64,000 bases of DNA from the NCBI GenBank assembly GCA_965206145.1, contig CBDBIK010000005.1, forward strand, positions 62,001-126,000, in the 5' to 3' direction. Below are positions 25,136 to 34,490 of this stretch, one piece after another; position 1 is the stretch's first letter; each line of letters starts with the position of its first letter. The notes under the pieces were generated by a model, which did no database searches, was not told where the DNA came from, and was given only the letters and a program-made list of their open reading frames with translations. The translations under genes were made by a program, and so were the position numbers. The DNA comes from CBDBIK01 sp965206145 (GTDB lineage Bacteria; Pseudomonadota; Alphaproteobacteria; TMED109).

Positions 25136-28100
25136 GTGAAGGTGGCATCCGCACCCTCGTCCACGTTGTCAGTGGGCCCGGCAATCGACACCGTCCCCGA
25201 AATCGCCGCCCCAATACTGACCGCTTGGCTGGTCAGTCTTTCATCGTTGCCGTCATCGTCGGTAAAGCTGACCCGTACCTCAATATCCGCGCCCACATGC
25301 GCCGATGTCAGGACCAAGGTCTGCGCGGTCGCCCCGCTAATGGTCCCGCCATCCTCCAGCCATTGATAGGTGAAAGTCGTGTTGGTAAGGCCATCGACAT
25401 CGGTAATGCCGCCGGTTTCCGCCGTCAGGGTCTCCCCCGCCCGGGGCGTGCCGCTGATCGTCGGCAATCCGTTGGGATCGTCATTGACCGCGGTCACGCT
25501 CACGGTGGCCGTGGCCGTGGCACTGAAGGCATTACCGTCGGAGACGCTGAAGGTGAAGGTCGCAACGCCGTTGACATTGGCCACCGGGGTGTAGACCAGA
25601 GTCGGAATATCTGCAACGGCAATCACTTGGGTTGCGATCACCGCTGTGTTGTTCAGCGCCAGGTTGCCGTTGGCGCTGGCGGGCAGGCTATCGATGCGCA
25701 CCTGTTGCAGGCTATCGCCGCTGTCGGTATCGGAAAAATTAAACTGCTCGGCCGCAAAAGTATGGCTTTCATCCTCGTTTGTGCTGACCGCCAGCCCGGT
25801 TGTGGTGGGCGGGTTATTGGCGGCGCTGGTCACTGTAATGCTAAAGCTCAGCGAATCCGTGTTTCCGTCCCCATTTGTCGCGATGTAGGTCAGGTTGGAG
25901 GTTCCGGCGCTGGTCGGCGTACCAGACAGTACGCGGCTGGTAGCATTAAAAGCCAGTCCAGCCGGCAGAGGAGCCAGCGTATAGGTATTGGTACTCGGCA
26001 ATGAATCGGGCCCGTCCCGCGCCTCGGGCAAAGTTAGAGGCGTAATTGCATTGCCCGCACTGAAGGTCTGATTCGCGATGGTCTCCTGAAACAGCGGTCT
26101 GATAAAGATTCTGACGGTTGCCGGGGCGGACGATTCCTGCCCGTCATTAACGGTCAACCTGAAAACGTACGAGACCGCCTGGCCAGTCGGTATCACGGTT
26201 GGAATGGTGAAGGTTGGCTGTGAGGCTGCTGCACTGCTTAAAGTCACCTCGGTGGGACCGGAAACCCGTTCCCAAAGGTAGATCAGGGCCGAATTATCGC
26301 CGTCAAGATCGTCACTGCCAGTGCCATCCAGGGTGACTGTTGTGCCCTTGCTCGCCCTCTGATTTGTACCGGCATCTGCGGTGGGCGGGATATTGGTGCC
26401 AGCGGTGGCGGTGACTGCGATGGCGAAGGGGCTAAGGGCTACCGGCGTGGTGATGATGTTATCGGTGACGCTGATGATAATGCCCGTGGTGGTACCGACA
26501 TCGGTGCTCTGTGGCGTGCCGGTCAAGGCCCCGGTAGTGTCGTCGAAACTGGCCCAGCTGGGCATATTGGTGATGGCGTATACCAGCGTGTCGCCATCCA
26601 CATCGTCGCCGCGCGGCGTGAAACTATAGGCCGCCCCTTGCACCACGGTTTTGTCGGGGAGGCCGCTGATGGTGGGCGCGTCATTGACCGGGGTCACGCT
26701 CACGGTTGCCGTGGCGGGCGGGCTGAAGGCAGTGCCGTCGGAGACGCTGAAGGTGAAGGTCATATCGCCGTTGACATTGGTCACCGGGGTGTAGACCAGA
26801 GTCGGGATATCGGCAACGGCAATCACCTGGGCAGGGTTAACCGGCGTAGCGCTCGTGCCCGTGCCCAGCGCCAGGATGCCGTCGTCGCTGTCGGGCAGGC
26901 TATCGATGCGCACCGCTGTCAGGCTATCGCCGCTGTCGGCATCGTTAAAGTTGAAATTACCCGCCGCAAAGGTGTAGGGGGTGTCTTCAGCAGTCGTGGC
27001 CGTCAGCGCGCTGGTGGTGGGCGCGTCATTGACCGCAGTAACGCTCACGGTTGCCGTGGCGGGCGGGGTACTGAAGTCAGTACCGTCGGAGACGCTGAAG
27101 GTGAAGGTCGCATCGCCGTTGACATTGAGCGCCGGGGTGTAGACCAGAGTCGGAATACCGGCAACGGGAATCACTTGGGGCACGGTGACCGCTGTGCCGT
27201 TCAGCGCCAGGCTGCCGTCGGCACTGGCGGGCAGGCTATCGATGCGCACCTCTGCCAGGCTATCGCCGTCGACATCGTTAAAGTTGAAATTACCCGCCGC
27301 AAAGGTGTAGGGGGTGTCTTCAGCAGTCGTGGCCGTCAGATTGCTGGTGGTGGGCGCGTCATTGACCGCAGTAACGCTCACGGTTGCCGTGGCGGGCGGG
27401 GTACTGAAGGCAGTACCGTCGGAGACGCTGAAGGTGAAGGTCGCATCGCCGTTGACATTGAGCGCCGGGGTGTAGACCAGATTCGGAATACCGGCAACGG
27501 GAATCACCTGGGTCAAGGTCACCGCTGTGCCGCTCAGCGCCAGGATGCCGTCGGCACTGGCGGGCAGGGTATCGATGCGCACCGCTGTCAGGCTATCGCC
27601 GTCGACATCGTTAAAGTTGAAATTACCCGCCGCAAAGGTGTAGGGGGTGTCTTCAGCAGTCGTGGCCGTCAGCGCGCTGGTGGTGGGCGCGTCATTGACC
27701 GCAGTAACGCTCACGGTTGCCGTGGCGGGCGGGGTACTGAAGTCAGTACCGTCGGAGACGCTGAAGGTGAAGGTCGCATCGCCGTTGACATTGAGCGCCG
27801 GGGTGTAGACCAGAGTCGGAATACCGGCAACGGGAATCACTTGGGGCACGGTGACCGCTGTGCCGTTCAGCGCCAGGCTGCCGCTGGCGCTGGCGGGCAG
27901 GCTATCGATGCGCACCGCTGTCAGGCTATCGCCGCTGTCGGCATCGTTAAAGTTGAAATTACCCGCCGCAAAGGTGTAGGGGGTGTCTTCAGCAGTCGTG
28001 GCCGTCAGATTGCTGGTGGTGGGCGCGTCATTGACCGCAGTAACGCTCACGGTTGCCGTGGCGGGCGGGGTACTGAAGTCAGTACCGTCGGAGACGCTGA

Positions 28101-31100
28101 AGGTGAAGGTCGCATCGCCGTTGACATTGAGCGCCGGGGTGTAGACCAGATTCGGAATACCGGCAACGGGAATCACTTGGGCCACGATCACCGCTGTGCC
28201 GTTCAGCGCCAGGCTGCCGCTGGTGCTGGCGGGCAGGGTATCGATGCGCACCGCTGTCAGGCTATCGCCGCTGTCGGTATCAGCAAAATTAAACTGGGCG
28301 GCCGCAAAAGTGTGGGCGATATCCTCGTTTGTGCTGACCGTCAGCCCGCTGGTGGTGGGCACACTATTACTGCCCGCATCGCCCCGAATGGTCGCCTTGG
28401 CGCTGGTGGCCGACGGGTTGAGGATGAAAGTTGGCGGCAGGGTGGCACCGTCGGCCGCCATCAGGGTTAGCGTGAAGGTCTCGTTGCCCTCGGTCTCGTT
28501 ATCCGCCGTTATGGGCACTGTGATGCCCGCGGTCAGGTTGTTGTTGCTGGAAAAGCTCAGCACGCCGCTGGTCGGCGTGAAATCATTCTCCTCGGCACTG
28601 TCGTCGTTCTCAATGGAGGTGCTATAGGCTATTTGGATCGTGTCCACCGGCAATGCCGACAGGGTTACGGTGAAGAAGGCTTCTTCGCCTTCGTCCACCG
28701 TACCGCTCTCCCCGGTCAGGGATATCGTATGGGGCTCATTGAGGATAGCCGCCGTAGGCACACTGGTTAAGGGCCCCTCGTCGGTGCCGCCGGCATCGGT
28801 ATATTCCACGCTCACGGTGATTTGAGCGCCCACATCGTCCTCGGTCAGGGTGTAGATTACAGAAGTCGCGCCGCTGATGGCTTCGGTCGTGGTTCCGTCG
28901 TCCCGGTTCCATTGATAGGTGAACGGCAGGACATTCGGGCCATCGAAATCCTCGATGGCGAAGGTATTGGCGATCAGATTCTCGCCCCGCACCGGCGCGC
29001 CGGCGATGGTCACCGTGCCGCTGGGCACGTCATTGACCGCGGTCACGCTCAGGGTTGCCGTGGCGACATCGGCACTGAATTCAGTGCCGTCGGAGACACT
29101 GAAGGTGAAAGTCACCTCGCCGTTGACATTGGCCACCGGGGTGTAGACCAAATTCGGAATATCTGCAACGGCAATCACTTGCTCTGCGGTCACCGCTGTG
29201 TCGTCCAGGGTCAGGCTGCCACTGCCAGCGGCGGGCAGACTATCGATGCGCACCTGTTGCAGGGTATCGCCGGTGTCGGCATCGTCAAAACCAAACTGAT
29301 CGGCCGCAAAAGTATGGCTGTCATCCTCGTCCAGCGTGACATTCAGCCCGCTTGAGGTGGGCCGGTTGCTGGTCCTGAGATTGAGGGTTCGGGTCAGCGT
29401 GGTGGTGGAGTAGGTGGAACCACCATCGTAACTTACCTCAGCGATGAGTTGAATTCGGCGCCCGCCGGTACCGGCGGGTGCCACAAAGGTGACGTGCTGG
29501 AGCAGACCATGCCACCTCGCTGGGAGTTGGGCACCGCTGGTGTTCGCATTGGCGGAGAACAGGATATGTGGTGATGTTCTGGCAGTGGCGCCGGTGCCGG
29601 TAGAGAACGAATACCCGGTACTGTTCGCACCAACACCAACACTCGCGGTATCGCCATCGTCCAGGTCACTCGGGTTCAGGACTCGTATTCTAAAGACATT
29701 CGGCTCGCCGCTCACACTCAGGTCGGGAAAGATCACCACCGCACCACCCCCCGGCAGGACGGCAAGGGGCGTTGTGGTGCCGTTTAGGTCAGCGGACACC
29801 GCCGCCGTGGGCGCGCTGATCAATGGCCCCTCGGCGTTGCCCTCCGCATCGGTATAGCGCACGGACACGGTGATCTGCTCACCAAAATCGTCCCCGCTCA
29901 GGGTGTAGGTTTTATTGGTCGCGCCGCTGATGGCCGTGTCGGTGGAGCCAGACCGCGTATTCCATTGATAGGTGAATGGCAGGCTGGCAGGGCCATCATC
30001 ATCGGCAATGGCCGAGGTATCCGCCGTCAAGGTCTCGCCCTGGGTCGGCCTGCCGTCGATGCGCACCACGCCGGTGGGGGCAGCATTGCCATCGGCGACC
30101 GCCGCCGTGGGCGCGCTGGTCAGTGGCCCCACTGCAACGCCATTCGCATCGGTATAGAGCACGCGCACGGTGATTCGCCGGCCCACTTCGGCCTGGCGCA
30201 GGAGGTAGTTGCGGTTGGTCGCGCCAACGATTTCCGCGTTGGTGGTTCCGTCGTTTGCGAACCATTGATACTCGAATGCCGACCCCGGTTGCGGGTTATC
30301 GTCAATGGCCGAGGTATCCGCCATCAGGGGCTCGCCCTGGGTCGGCGTGCCCGTGATGACCACCGGTGGTGCGCCACTCACCGGCCCGACGGGCTCGCTC
30401 CTCAGGCTTTCATTTCTGCCACCAGTGGAGGTAGCGAGATCCTCGTAGCTGACCGTGACGGTGATGAGTTGGCCGGCATCGTCCGCCGTCAGGAGGTAGC
30501 TGCGCCCGGTGGCGCCGGAAATATCAACGAGATTGCGCTGCCATTGATAGCCGAAGGTGGAGGCAGCGGGCAGACCATCGGGATCGCCCAGGGTGTCAGT
30601 GTTCGCCGTCAGGGTCGCGCCCAGGAGCGGGGTGCCATCGATGCGCACCTCGCCGGCGGGCGGGGAGTTTGGCCGTATGTTGACAAGCACCGTGGCCGAG
30701 TGGGAAGCGCCGGAGGTGTCGGTTACCGTCAGTTCAAACCCGTTATTCGTATTAACATTAGGATCAGATGTTGATGGCGGCGCCGTGAAGCTTGCCATGG
30801 GCGTGCCGGCTCCGTCCAGGGGAATCTCGCCAAAGAAACTATTTTGTATATGCCGCCAGCGATAGATCAGGGTCGCGGTGTCGCCTAAGTCGGGGTCGGA
30901 ACTGCCGCTGCCGTCCAGGGTGACCGTATCGCCCGCAAAGACGATCTGGCCAGGCCCGGGATCAGCAGTCGGGGCACTATTGGAAATAGACGTCTCAGGC
31001 AAGAGGACATACTCTACCGTCGCGGTATTCTCCAAACCGTCAGGGTCGCTCACCGTCAAAGAGATGATCAGAGAGTCCGCAAATGTTTGCCGCTGGACTG

Positions 31101-33156
31101 TAGTGAGTAAGGGAGTGGCGGAGCTATCATCGTCCAGGGTACCCCCCACGGTGGCGGTGACCGCGCTCGAAAGAGACCATAGATAGGTCAGATTATCGCC
31201 ATCGGGGTCGGAGCTGCCGCTGCCGTCCAGGGTGATGCCGATTCCCCCGTCCAGGCCGGTCAGGCTCCCTTCAGTGAGCAACAGCGCCGGATCAATAGGC
31301 GCTATCACGGCGACCGGCGCAGAGTTCTCCGGCACCACCGGCCCCACGGCCAAACTGGTCACGCGCTCAGCCACCCCCAGGTCATCGGTATAACGCAGTA
31401 CCAGGCTAATCCTGGCGTCGATCTGCGCATCGGTCAGCAGGTAGGTGAGGTCGGTCGCGCCGGGAATGGCCGCATTAGTGGTTCCGTCGTCTGCAAACCA
31501 TTGATAGGTGAATGTACCCGCCTCGGGCAGACCATCGAGATCGCCAATGTCCGAGGTATTCGCCGTCAGGGTCTGGCCCGAGCGGGGGTCGCCATCAATG
31601 GTCAGGCGACCGGTGGGCGGATTGTTGGAGCCCGATGCGGCGGCGCGAACCCGAACCCGAACCTCGTCGGTGGCAAATCCACCGATCGTATCGGACACCC
31701 CCAACAGAAATACCAGCTCCGCATCTTCGCTCAGCCCGGTTGGTGCGGGGAATACCTGTTGCACGGTGAAGGGATTCACCAGAAAAATGTCATGGCCACT
31801 GTTGTCGTCCTGACCCCAAAGGTAGCTCAAAGGCCCGGGGGCAGGGCCGGAACTGCCGCTGGCGTCAAGGGTGACGATATCGCCCTCGTTGACCACCTGA
31901 TCCACCCCCGCATCGGCGACCAGCGGAGCGGCGGAGCCGGTCACCAGCGGGATGAAAGTATTGGTTACGCTTTCATCCGTAGGAGGAGTGCCGAGGTCGG
32001 TGTAGCTCACCGTAACGCCGATCCGCAGGCCGGCCTCGTTCTCGGTCAGGGTATAAGTGCGGGAGGTCGCGCCGATAATGGGCGTGTTCGTACCCGGCGC
32101 GCTGGTCGTGCTGTCGTTGGTATGCCATTGGTACTGGAAGGTGGACTCCGCAGGCAGGCCATCGGCATCGGCCAGATTCACGATATCCGCCGTCAGCTCC
32201 TGCCCCTGCGCGAACAACCCACGCACACTGGGCAATCCGGTGGGCGCGTCATTGACCGCGGTAACGCTCACGGTTGCCGTGGCCGAGGTACTGAAGTCAG
32301 TGCCGTCGGAGACGCTGAAGGTGAAGGTCGCATCGCCGTTGACATTGAGCGCCGGGGTGTAGACCAGATTCGGAATACCGGCAACGGGAATCACTTGGGT
32401 CACGGTCACCGCTATGCCGTTCAGGGTCAGGCTGCCGTCGGTGCCGGCGGGCAGGCTATCGATGCGCACCTGCTGCAGGCTATCGCTGGTGTTGGTATCG
32501 GCAAAGTTGAAATTACCCGCCGCAAAGGTATAGGGGGTGTCCTCAGCCGTTGTGGCCGTCAGCCCGATGGTGGTGGGCCGGTGCACGTTGATATTGAAGG
32601 TTCGGGACAGGGTGCCGGTGACGGGATCATTAAGATCGTATTGCACCTCAACGAATAATCGAAGCCGGCGTTCGTCACTATCGTCGGATACCCTAAAGGC
32701 GAGACTCCTGAACACACCCTGCCATCTATCTGCGGTTGTCCCCCCCTCCGCAAGAACGACAGCGCTAAACAATGTATCATTAGTTGTACCCAAAATGTCG
32801 GCGCCGGAAAAAAACTGCACCTGAAACCCGCTCGTATCCGGATTCGTACCACTGAAACTACTGGAGAAGAACAGGGTATCGTTATTACGCAAGTCATTCG
32901 GGTTCTCGATTCTTACTCTCATGACTACAGGGTTTGCATCTTCATCTCTCACGGTCAAATCGGGAAAGATCGCCGTCCCAGCCCCCGGCGTAACCGAAAT
33001 GGGTCTTGTGTTTCCGGTCAGGTCCTGGGCCTTAGCCGGTTGCGTCACACACAGCAAAGCAAGCAACGCCACCGCGCAGAACCGCGCGGTGCCGCCGAAG
33101 ACCGCCCCGAAAAAATGGGATACCGGCGGATAAGATTTTGAGTTTGAGATGGTCAT
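23968..33156 (-). CDS. Giant autotransporter adhesin, N-terminal part (frameshifted)
   Basis: 3,062 residues until a premature TGA at 23970-23968. ATG 33156 is preceded by AAGGGA. A long signal peptide (FCAVALLALLCVTQPAKAQ) is followed by alternating Ig-like units ('GTPLLGATLTANTDTLGDPD ... TYQW'), PKD-like units ('ADAGVDQVVNEGDIVTLDAS'), cadherin-like units ending 'TVSVTAVNDAPT' and a putative-Ig (He_PIG-like) unit 'YAITNMPSWASFDDTTGALT'. The Calx-beta array starts near residue 2,650. Restoring one base at 23970/23971 gives a single 4,884-residue ORF (18503-33156) ending in a beta-barrel. The inferred role is a surface adhesin or biofilm protein. Confidence 0.85.
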   Translation of the reverse strand: MTISNSKSYPPVSHFFGAVFGGTARFCAVALLALLCVTQPAKAQDLTGNTRPISVTPGAGTAIFPDLTVRDEDANPVVMRVRIENPNDLRNNDTLFFSSSFSGTNPDTSGFQVQFFSGADILGTTNDTLFSAVVLAEGGTTADRWQGVFRSLAFRVSDDSDERRLRLFVEVQYDLNDPVTGTLSRTFNINVHRPTTIGLTATTAEDTPYTFAAGNFNFADTNTSDSLQQVRIDSLPAGTDGSLTLNGIAVTVTQVIPVAGIPNLVYTPALNVNGDATFTFSVSDGTDFSTSATATVSVTAVNDAPTGLPSVRGLFAQGQELTADIVNLADADGLPAESTFQYQWHTNDSTTSAPGTNTPIIGATSRTYTLTENEAGLRIGVTVSYTDLGTPPTDESVTNTFIPLVTGSAAPLVADAGVDQVVNEGDIVTLDASGSSGPAPGPLSYLWGQDDNSGHDIFLVNPFTVQQVFPAPTGLSEDAELVFLLGVSDTIGGFATDEVRVRVRAAASGSNNPPTGRLTIDGDPRSGQTLTANTSDIGDLDGLPEAGTFTYQWFADDGTTNAAIPGATDLTYLLTDAQIDARISLVLRYTDDLGVAERVTSLAVGPVVPENSAPVAVIAPIDPALLLTEGSLTGLDGGIGITLDGSGSSDPDGDNLTYLWSLSSAVTATVGGTLDDDSSATPLLTTVQRQTFADSLIISLTVSDPDGLENTATVEYVLLPETSISNSAPTADPGPGQIVFAGDTVTLDGSGSSDPDLGDTATLIYRWRHIQNSFFGEIPLDGAGTPMASFTAPPSTSDPNVNTNNGFELTVTDTSGASHSATVLVNIRPNSPPAGEVRIDGTPLLGATLTANTDTLGDPDGLPAASTFGYQWQRNLVDISGATGRSYLLTADDAGQLITVTVSYEDLATSTGGRNESLRSEPVGPVSGAPPVVITGTPTQGEPLMADTSAIDDNPQPGSAFEYQWFANDGTTNAEIVGATNRNYLLRQAEVGRRITVRVLYTDANGVAVGPLTSAPTAAVADGNAAPTGVVRIDGRPTQGETLTADTSAIADDDGPASLPFTYQWNTRSGSTDTAISGATNKTYTLSGDDFGEQITVSVRYTDAEGNAEGPLISAPTAAVSADLNGTTTPLAVLPGGGAVVIFPDLSVSGEPNVFRIRVLNPSDLDDGDTASVGVGANSTGYSFSTGTGATARTSPHILFSANANTSGAQLPARWHGLLQHVTFVAPAGTGGRRIQLIAEVSYDGGSTYSTTTLTRTLNLRTSNRPTSSGLNVTLDEDDSHTFAADQFGFDDADTGDTLQQVRIDSLPAAGSGSLTLDDTAVTAEQVIAVADIPNLVYTPVANVNGEVTFTFSVSDGTEFSADVATATLSVTAVNDVPSGTVTIAGAPVRGENLIANTFAIEDFDGPNVLPFTYQWNRDDGTTTEAISGATSVIYTLTEDDVGAQITVSVEYTDAGGTDEGPLTSVPTAAILNEPHTISLTGESGTVDEGEEAFFTVTLSALPVDTIQIAYSTSIENDDSAEENDFTPTSGVLSFSSNNNLTAGITVPITADNETEGNETFTLTLMAADGATLPPTFILNPSATSAKATIRGDAGSNSVPTTSGLTVSTNEDIAHTFAAAQFNFADTDSGDSLTAVRIDTLPASTSGSLALNGTAVIVAQVIPVAGIPNLVYTPALNVNGDATFTFSVSDGTDFSTPPATATVSVTAVNDAPTTSNLTATTAEDTPYTFAAGNFNFNDADSGDSLTAVRIDSLPASASGSLALNGTAVTVPQVIPVAGIPTLVYTPALNVNGDATFTFSVSDGTDFSTPPATATVSVTAVNDAPTTSALTATTAEDTPYTFAAGNFNFNDVDGDSLTAVRIDTLPASADGILALSGTAVTLTQVIPVAGIPNLVYTPALNVNGDATFTFSVSDGTAFSTPPATATVSVTAVNDAPTTSNLTATTAEDTPYTFAAGNFNFNDVDGDSLAEVRIDSLPASADGSLALNGTAVTVPQVIPVAGIPTLVYTPALNVNGDATFTFSVSDGTDFSTPPATATVSVTAVNDAPTTSALTATTAEDTPYTFAAGNFNFNDADSGDSLTAVRIDSLPDSDDGILALGTGTSATPVNPAQVIAVADIPTLVYTPVTNVNGDMTFTFSVSDGTAFSPPATATVSVTPVNDAPTISGLPDKTVVQGAAYSFTPRGDDVDGDTLVYAITNMPSWASFDDTTGALTGTPQSTDVGTTTGIIISVTDNIITTPVALSPFAIAVTATAGTNIPPTADAGTNQRASKGTTVTLDGTGSDDLDGDNSALIYLWERVSGPTEVTLSSAAASQPTFTIPTVIPTGQAVSYVFRLTVNDGQESSAPATVRIFIRPLFQETIANQTFSAGNAITPLTLPEARDGPDSLPSTNTYTLAPLPAGLAFNATSRVLSGTPTSAGTSNLTYIATNGDGNTDSLSFSITVTSAANNPPTTTGLAVSTNEDESHTFAAEQFNFSDTDSGDSLQQVRIDSLPASANGNLALNNTAVIATQVIAVADIPTLVYTPVANVNGVATFTFSVSDGNAFSATATATVSVTAVNDDPNGLPTISGTPRAGETLTAETGGITDVDGLTNTTFTYQWLEDGGTISGATAQTLVLTSAHVGADIEVRVSFTDDDGNDERLTSQAVSIGAAISGTVSIAGPTDNVDEGADATFTVTLSGSPGAAVVVDYATAAGTATAGDDFTATNGTLTFTVGATGDDLSQTFTVPVLDDAQVEGDESFTATLSANATTPLPTGFSLGTATATATIGAAGSATVSISGGGNVNEGDDATFTVTLSHSPGAAVVVDYATAAGTATAGDDFTATSGTLTFTAGATGDDLSQTFTVPVLDDAQVEGDESFTATLSANATTPLPTGFSLGTATATATIGAAGSATVSISGGGNVNEGDDATFTVTLSHSPGAAVVVDYATAAGTATAGDDFTATSGTLTFTAGATGDDLSQTFTVPVLDDAQVEGDESFTATLSANATTPLPTGFSLGTATATATIGAAGSATVAISGGGNVNEGADATFTVTLSHSPGAAVVVDYATAAGTATAGDDFTATSGT
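26682..28364 (-). repeat. Tandem about 333-345-bp cadherin-like coding repeats
   Basis: The segment beginning CATTGACC recurs at 26682, 27027, 27360, 27693 and 28029, steps of 345, 333, 333 and 336 bp. Each encodes a cadherin-like unit 'TTAEDTPYTFAAGNFNF ... FTFSVSDGT ... VTAVNDAP'. The units are highly similar but less uniform than the 354-bp array. More diverged copies lie at about 25.5, 29.0 and 32.2 kb. Confidence 0.85.
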
Positions 33157-33257
33157 GAACGTCCCTTGCTCCGCAGTGCGGCTCCTGCCTCTGCGGGAGC
33201 GTACTCACAACTTCGACGGTTTGCAAAATTCAACGGTTTGTTCAACGCTAAATTTGC

Positions 33258-33267
33258 GGGGGGGGGG
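33258..33267. repeat. G10 homopolymer tract in divergent promoter region
   Basis: Ten consecutive G on the plus strand (C10 in the sense of the autotransporter gene), about 100 bp upstream of the adhesin ATG (33156) and about 90 bp upstream of the HugZ-like ATG (33356). AT-rich promoter-like DNA (TTAGTTATTTAATATCAA) lies just to its right. Homopolymers in such positions can slip and vary expression. Confidence 0.8.
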
Positions 33268-33355
33268 TTAGTTATTTAATATCAATATGTTACGCTATAG
33301 AAAGAAACGCGTCGGCCAGGAAACCAGCCTCGCAGAGACACCCTGTAGAGGGATC

Positions 33356-34057
33356 ATGAATATGGCTCAACCGAAATCGACAACCGATCTGGGGACAAAA
33401 GTACGCGCTCTCGTGCGGACTAAGCCAAGTGCAGTCCTTTCATCGCTTCTCGCGGGGGATGATGCCCGTCCTTACGGCTCCTTTGTGCTCGCTGCCTCTA
33501 CGCAAGAAGGCATGCCCCTGCTCCTCATGTCGGATCTCGCCGAGCACGTTCGCAATATCCAGAAAGATCCACGCGTCTCGCTCCTTTTCGATGAAACCAG
33601 TGGGCTGGAAGATCCATTGGAAGGAGCGCGCGCCAGCGTGCTCGGTCACGCCGTTGAGGATTCCTGCCCTCTTCACCGGGAAAGATTCCTGCGTCGCCAC
33701 CCAAAAGCGCGGGTTTATGCAAACTTCCAAGACTTCCGCATATACCGAGTGGAAGTCGAACGAGCACACCTTGTTGCCGGCTTCGGGAAGATCCACTGGC
33801 TGGAGAGTGCCGATGTCCTTGCTTCGCCTCTTCTCGATCTCGCCAAAGTGGAAGGAAAAATAATCGACGAAGAAAACAAGACCCGGCCAGGTCACCTAGG
33901 CACACTCTTGAATAAACCGAATCCGAAATCGTGGCAACTCACCGGTATCGATTGTGAAGGTGTAGACCTGCGTGCCAACGCAAAAACAGCGAGACTTGAA
34001 TTTGCGGAGCAGGCAAAGGTGGTGACCGACGTGTTCAGATTTTTTAAAGAGAATTAA
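33356..34057 (+). CDS. HugZ-like FMN-binding split-barrel protein, possibly haem-handling
   Basis: 233 residues from ATG 33356, preceded by TAGAGGGA (ATG 33362 is possible; an upstream ATG at 33287 has no ribosome binding site). The N-terminal part ('LVRTKPSAVLSSLLAGDDAR', 'PYGSFVLAASTQEGMPLLLM', 'LAEHVRNIQKDPRVSLLFDE') is a pyridoxamine-phosphate-oxidase-like split barrel. The C-terminal part ('GIDCEGVDLRANAKTARLEF') is a DUF2470-type haem-utilisation domain. The pair is the HugZ family architecture, haem-binding or haem-oxygenase-like in some members. Haem use is inferred from family only. It is divergent to the adhesin gene across the G10 tract. Confidence 0.8.
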   Translation: MNMAQPKSTTDLGTKVRALVRTKPSAVLSSLLAGDDARPYGSFVLAASTQEGMPLLLMSDLAEHVRNIQKDPRVSLLFDETSGLEDPLEGARASVLGHAVEDSCPLHRERFLRRHPKARVYANFQDFRIYRVEVERAHLVAGFGKIHWLESADVLASPLLDLAKVEGKIIDEENKTRPGHLGTLLNKPNPKSWQLTGIDCEGVDLRANAKTARLEFAEQAKVVTDVFRFFKEN

Positions 34058-34490
34058 GAGAGAATTAAGAGTTGTACCTACTCGGACGCCCATTCGATGC
34101 GTGTGTTCTCGCACTCCTCAAGCCGATTAAACGATCGCATCGATGCTCCATCCATGAGCACAATACACTCCTCCCGGGTAAAGCCCCCTTATCGGTGTAA
34201 TTGGCTGGTGTCGTGGTGCAGCCGCGTCCCGCTACTTCGATTGATCCAAGATACGTTTTCACATCCGATCGGGCAGACGTCTGTCTAGTCAGCGGGAACA
34301 ATCGTGCCGGGTGCCAATGCTGATCTCTGAAATACTGTCGCTCGTTACGTGGAGTTTAGGTAGCTGAATTAATTGGGCCTCTATGCGTTAACTGTTTACC
34401 GGCTATGCCCGCCAAACGTCCCGCATTGTGTGGTATTTCGCCCGGCGGTCATATTGGTGAATGGTCCTGACAATGGACCTGCGCCTTTTG
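34058..34490. other. Intergenic stretch, no supportable gene
   Basis: About 430 bp between the 3' ends of two converging genes. On the minus strand a GGAGGA at 34174-34169 precedes short frames that look non-coding. No hairpin with T-run is obvious. Confidence 0.4.

Noticed and set aside
26638..28470. A 610-codon open frame on the plus strand, and dozens of 103-codon plus-strand frames at 354-bp steps
   Set aside because: They lie antisense to the repeat-rich adhesin and arise from its repeats and GC-rich third positions. Their translations are low-complexity mirror images with no domain logic.
18503..33156. Repeat array considered as CRISPR
   Set aside because: Units are 333-354 bp, coding, in frame and without unique spacers. 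No CRISPR array or cas gene is visible anywhere in the window.
34065..34301. Small minus-strand ORF preceded by GGAGGA
   Set aside because: Spacing to any start codon is poor (too short or 13 bases) and the product is unlike any protein I know.
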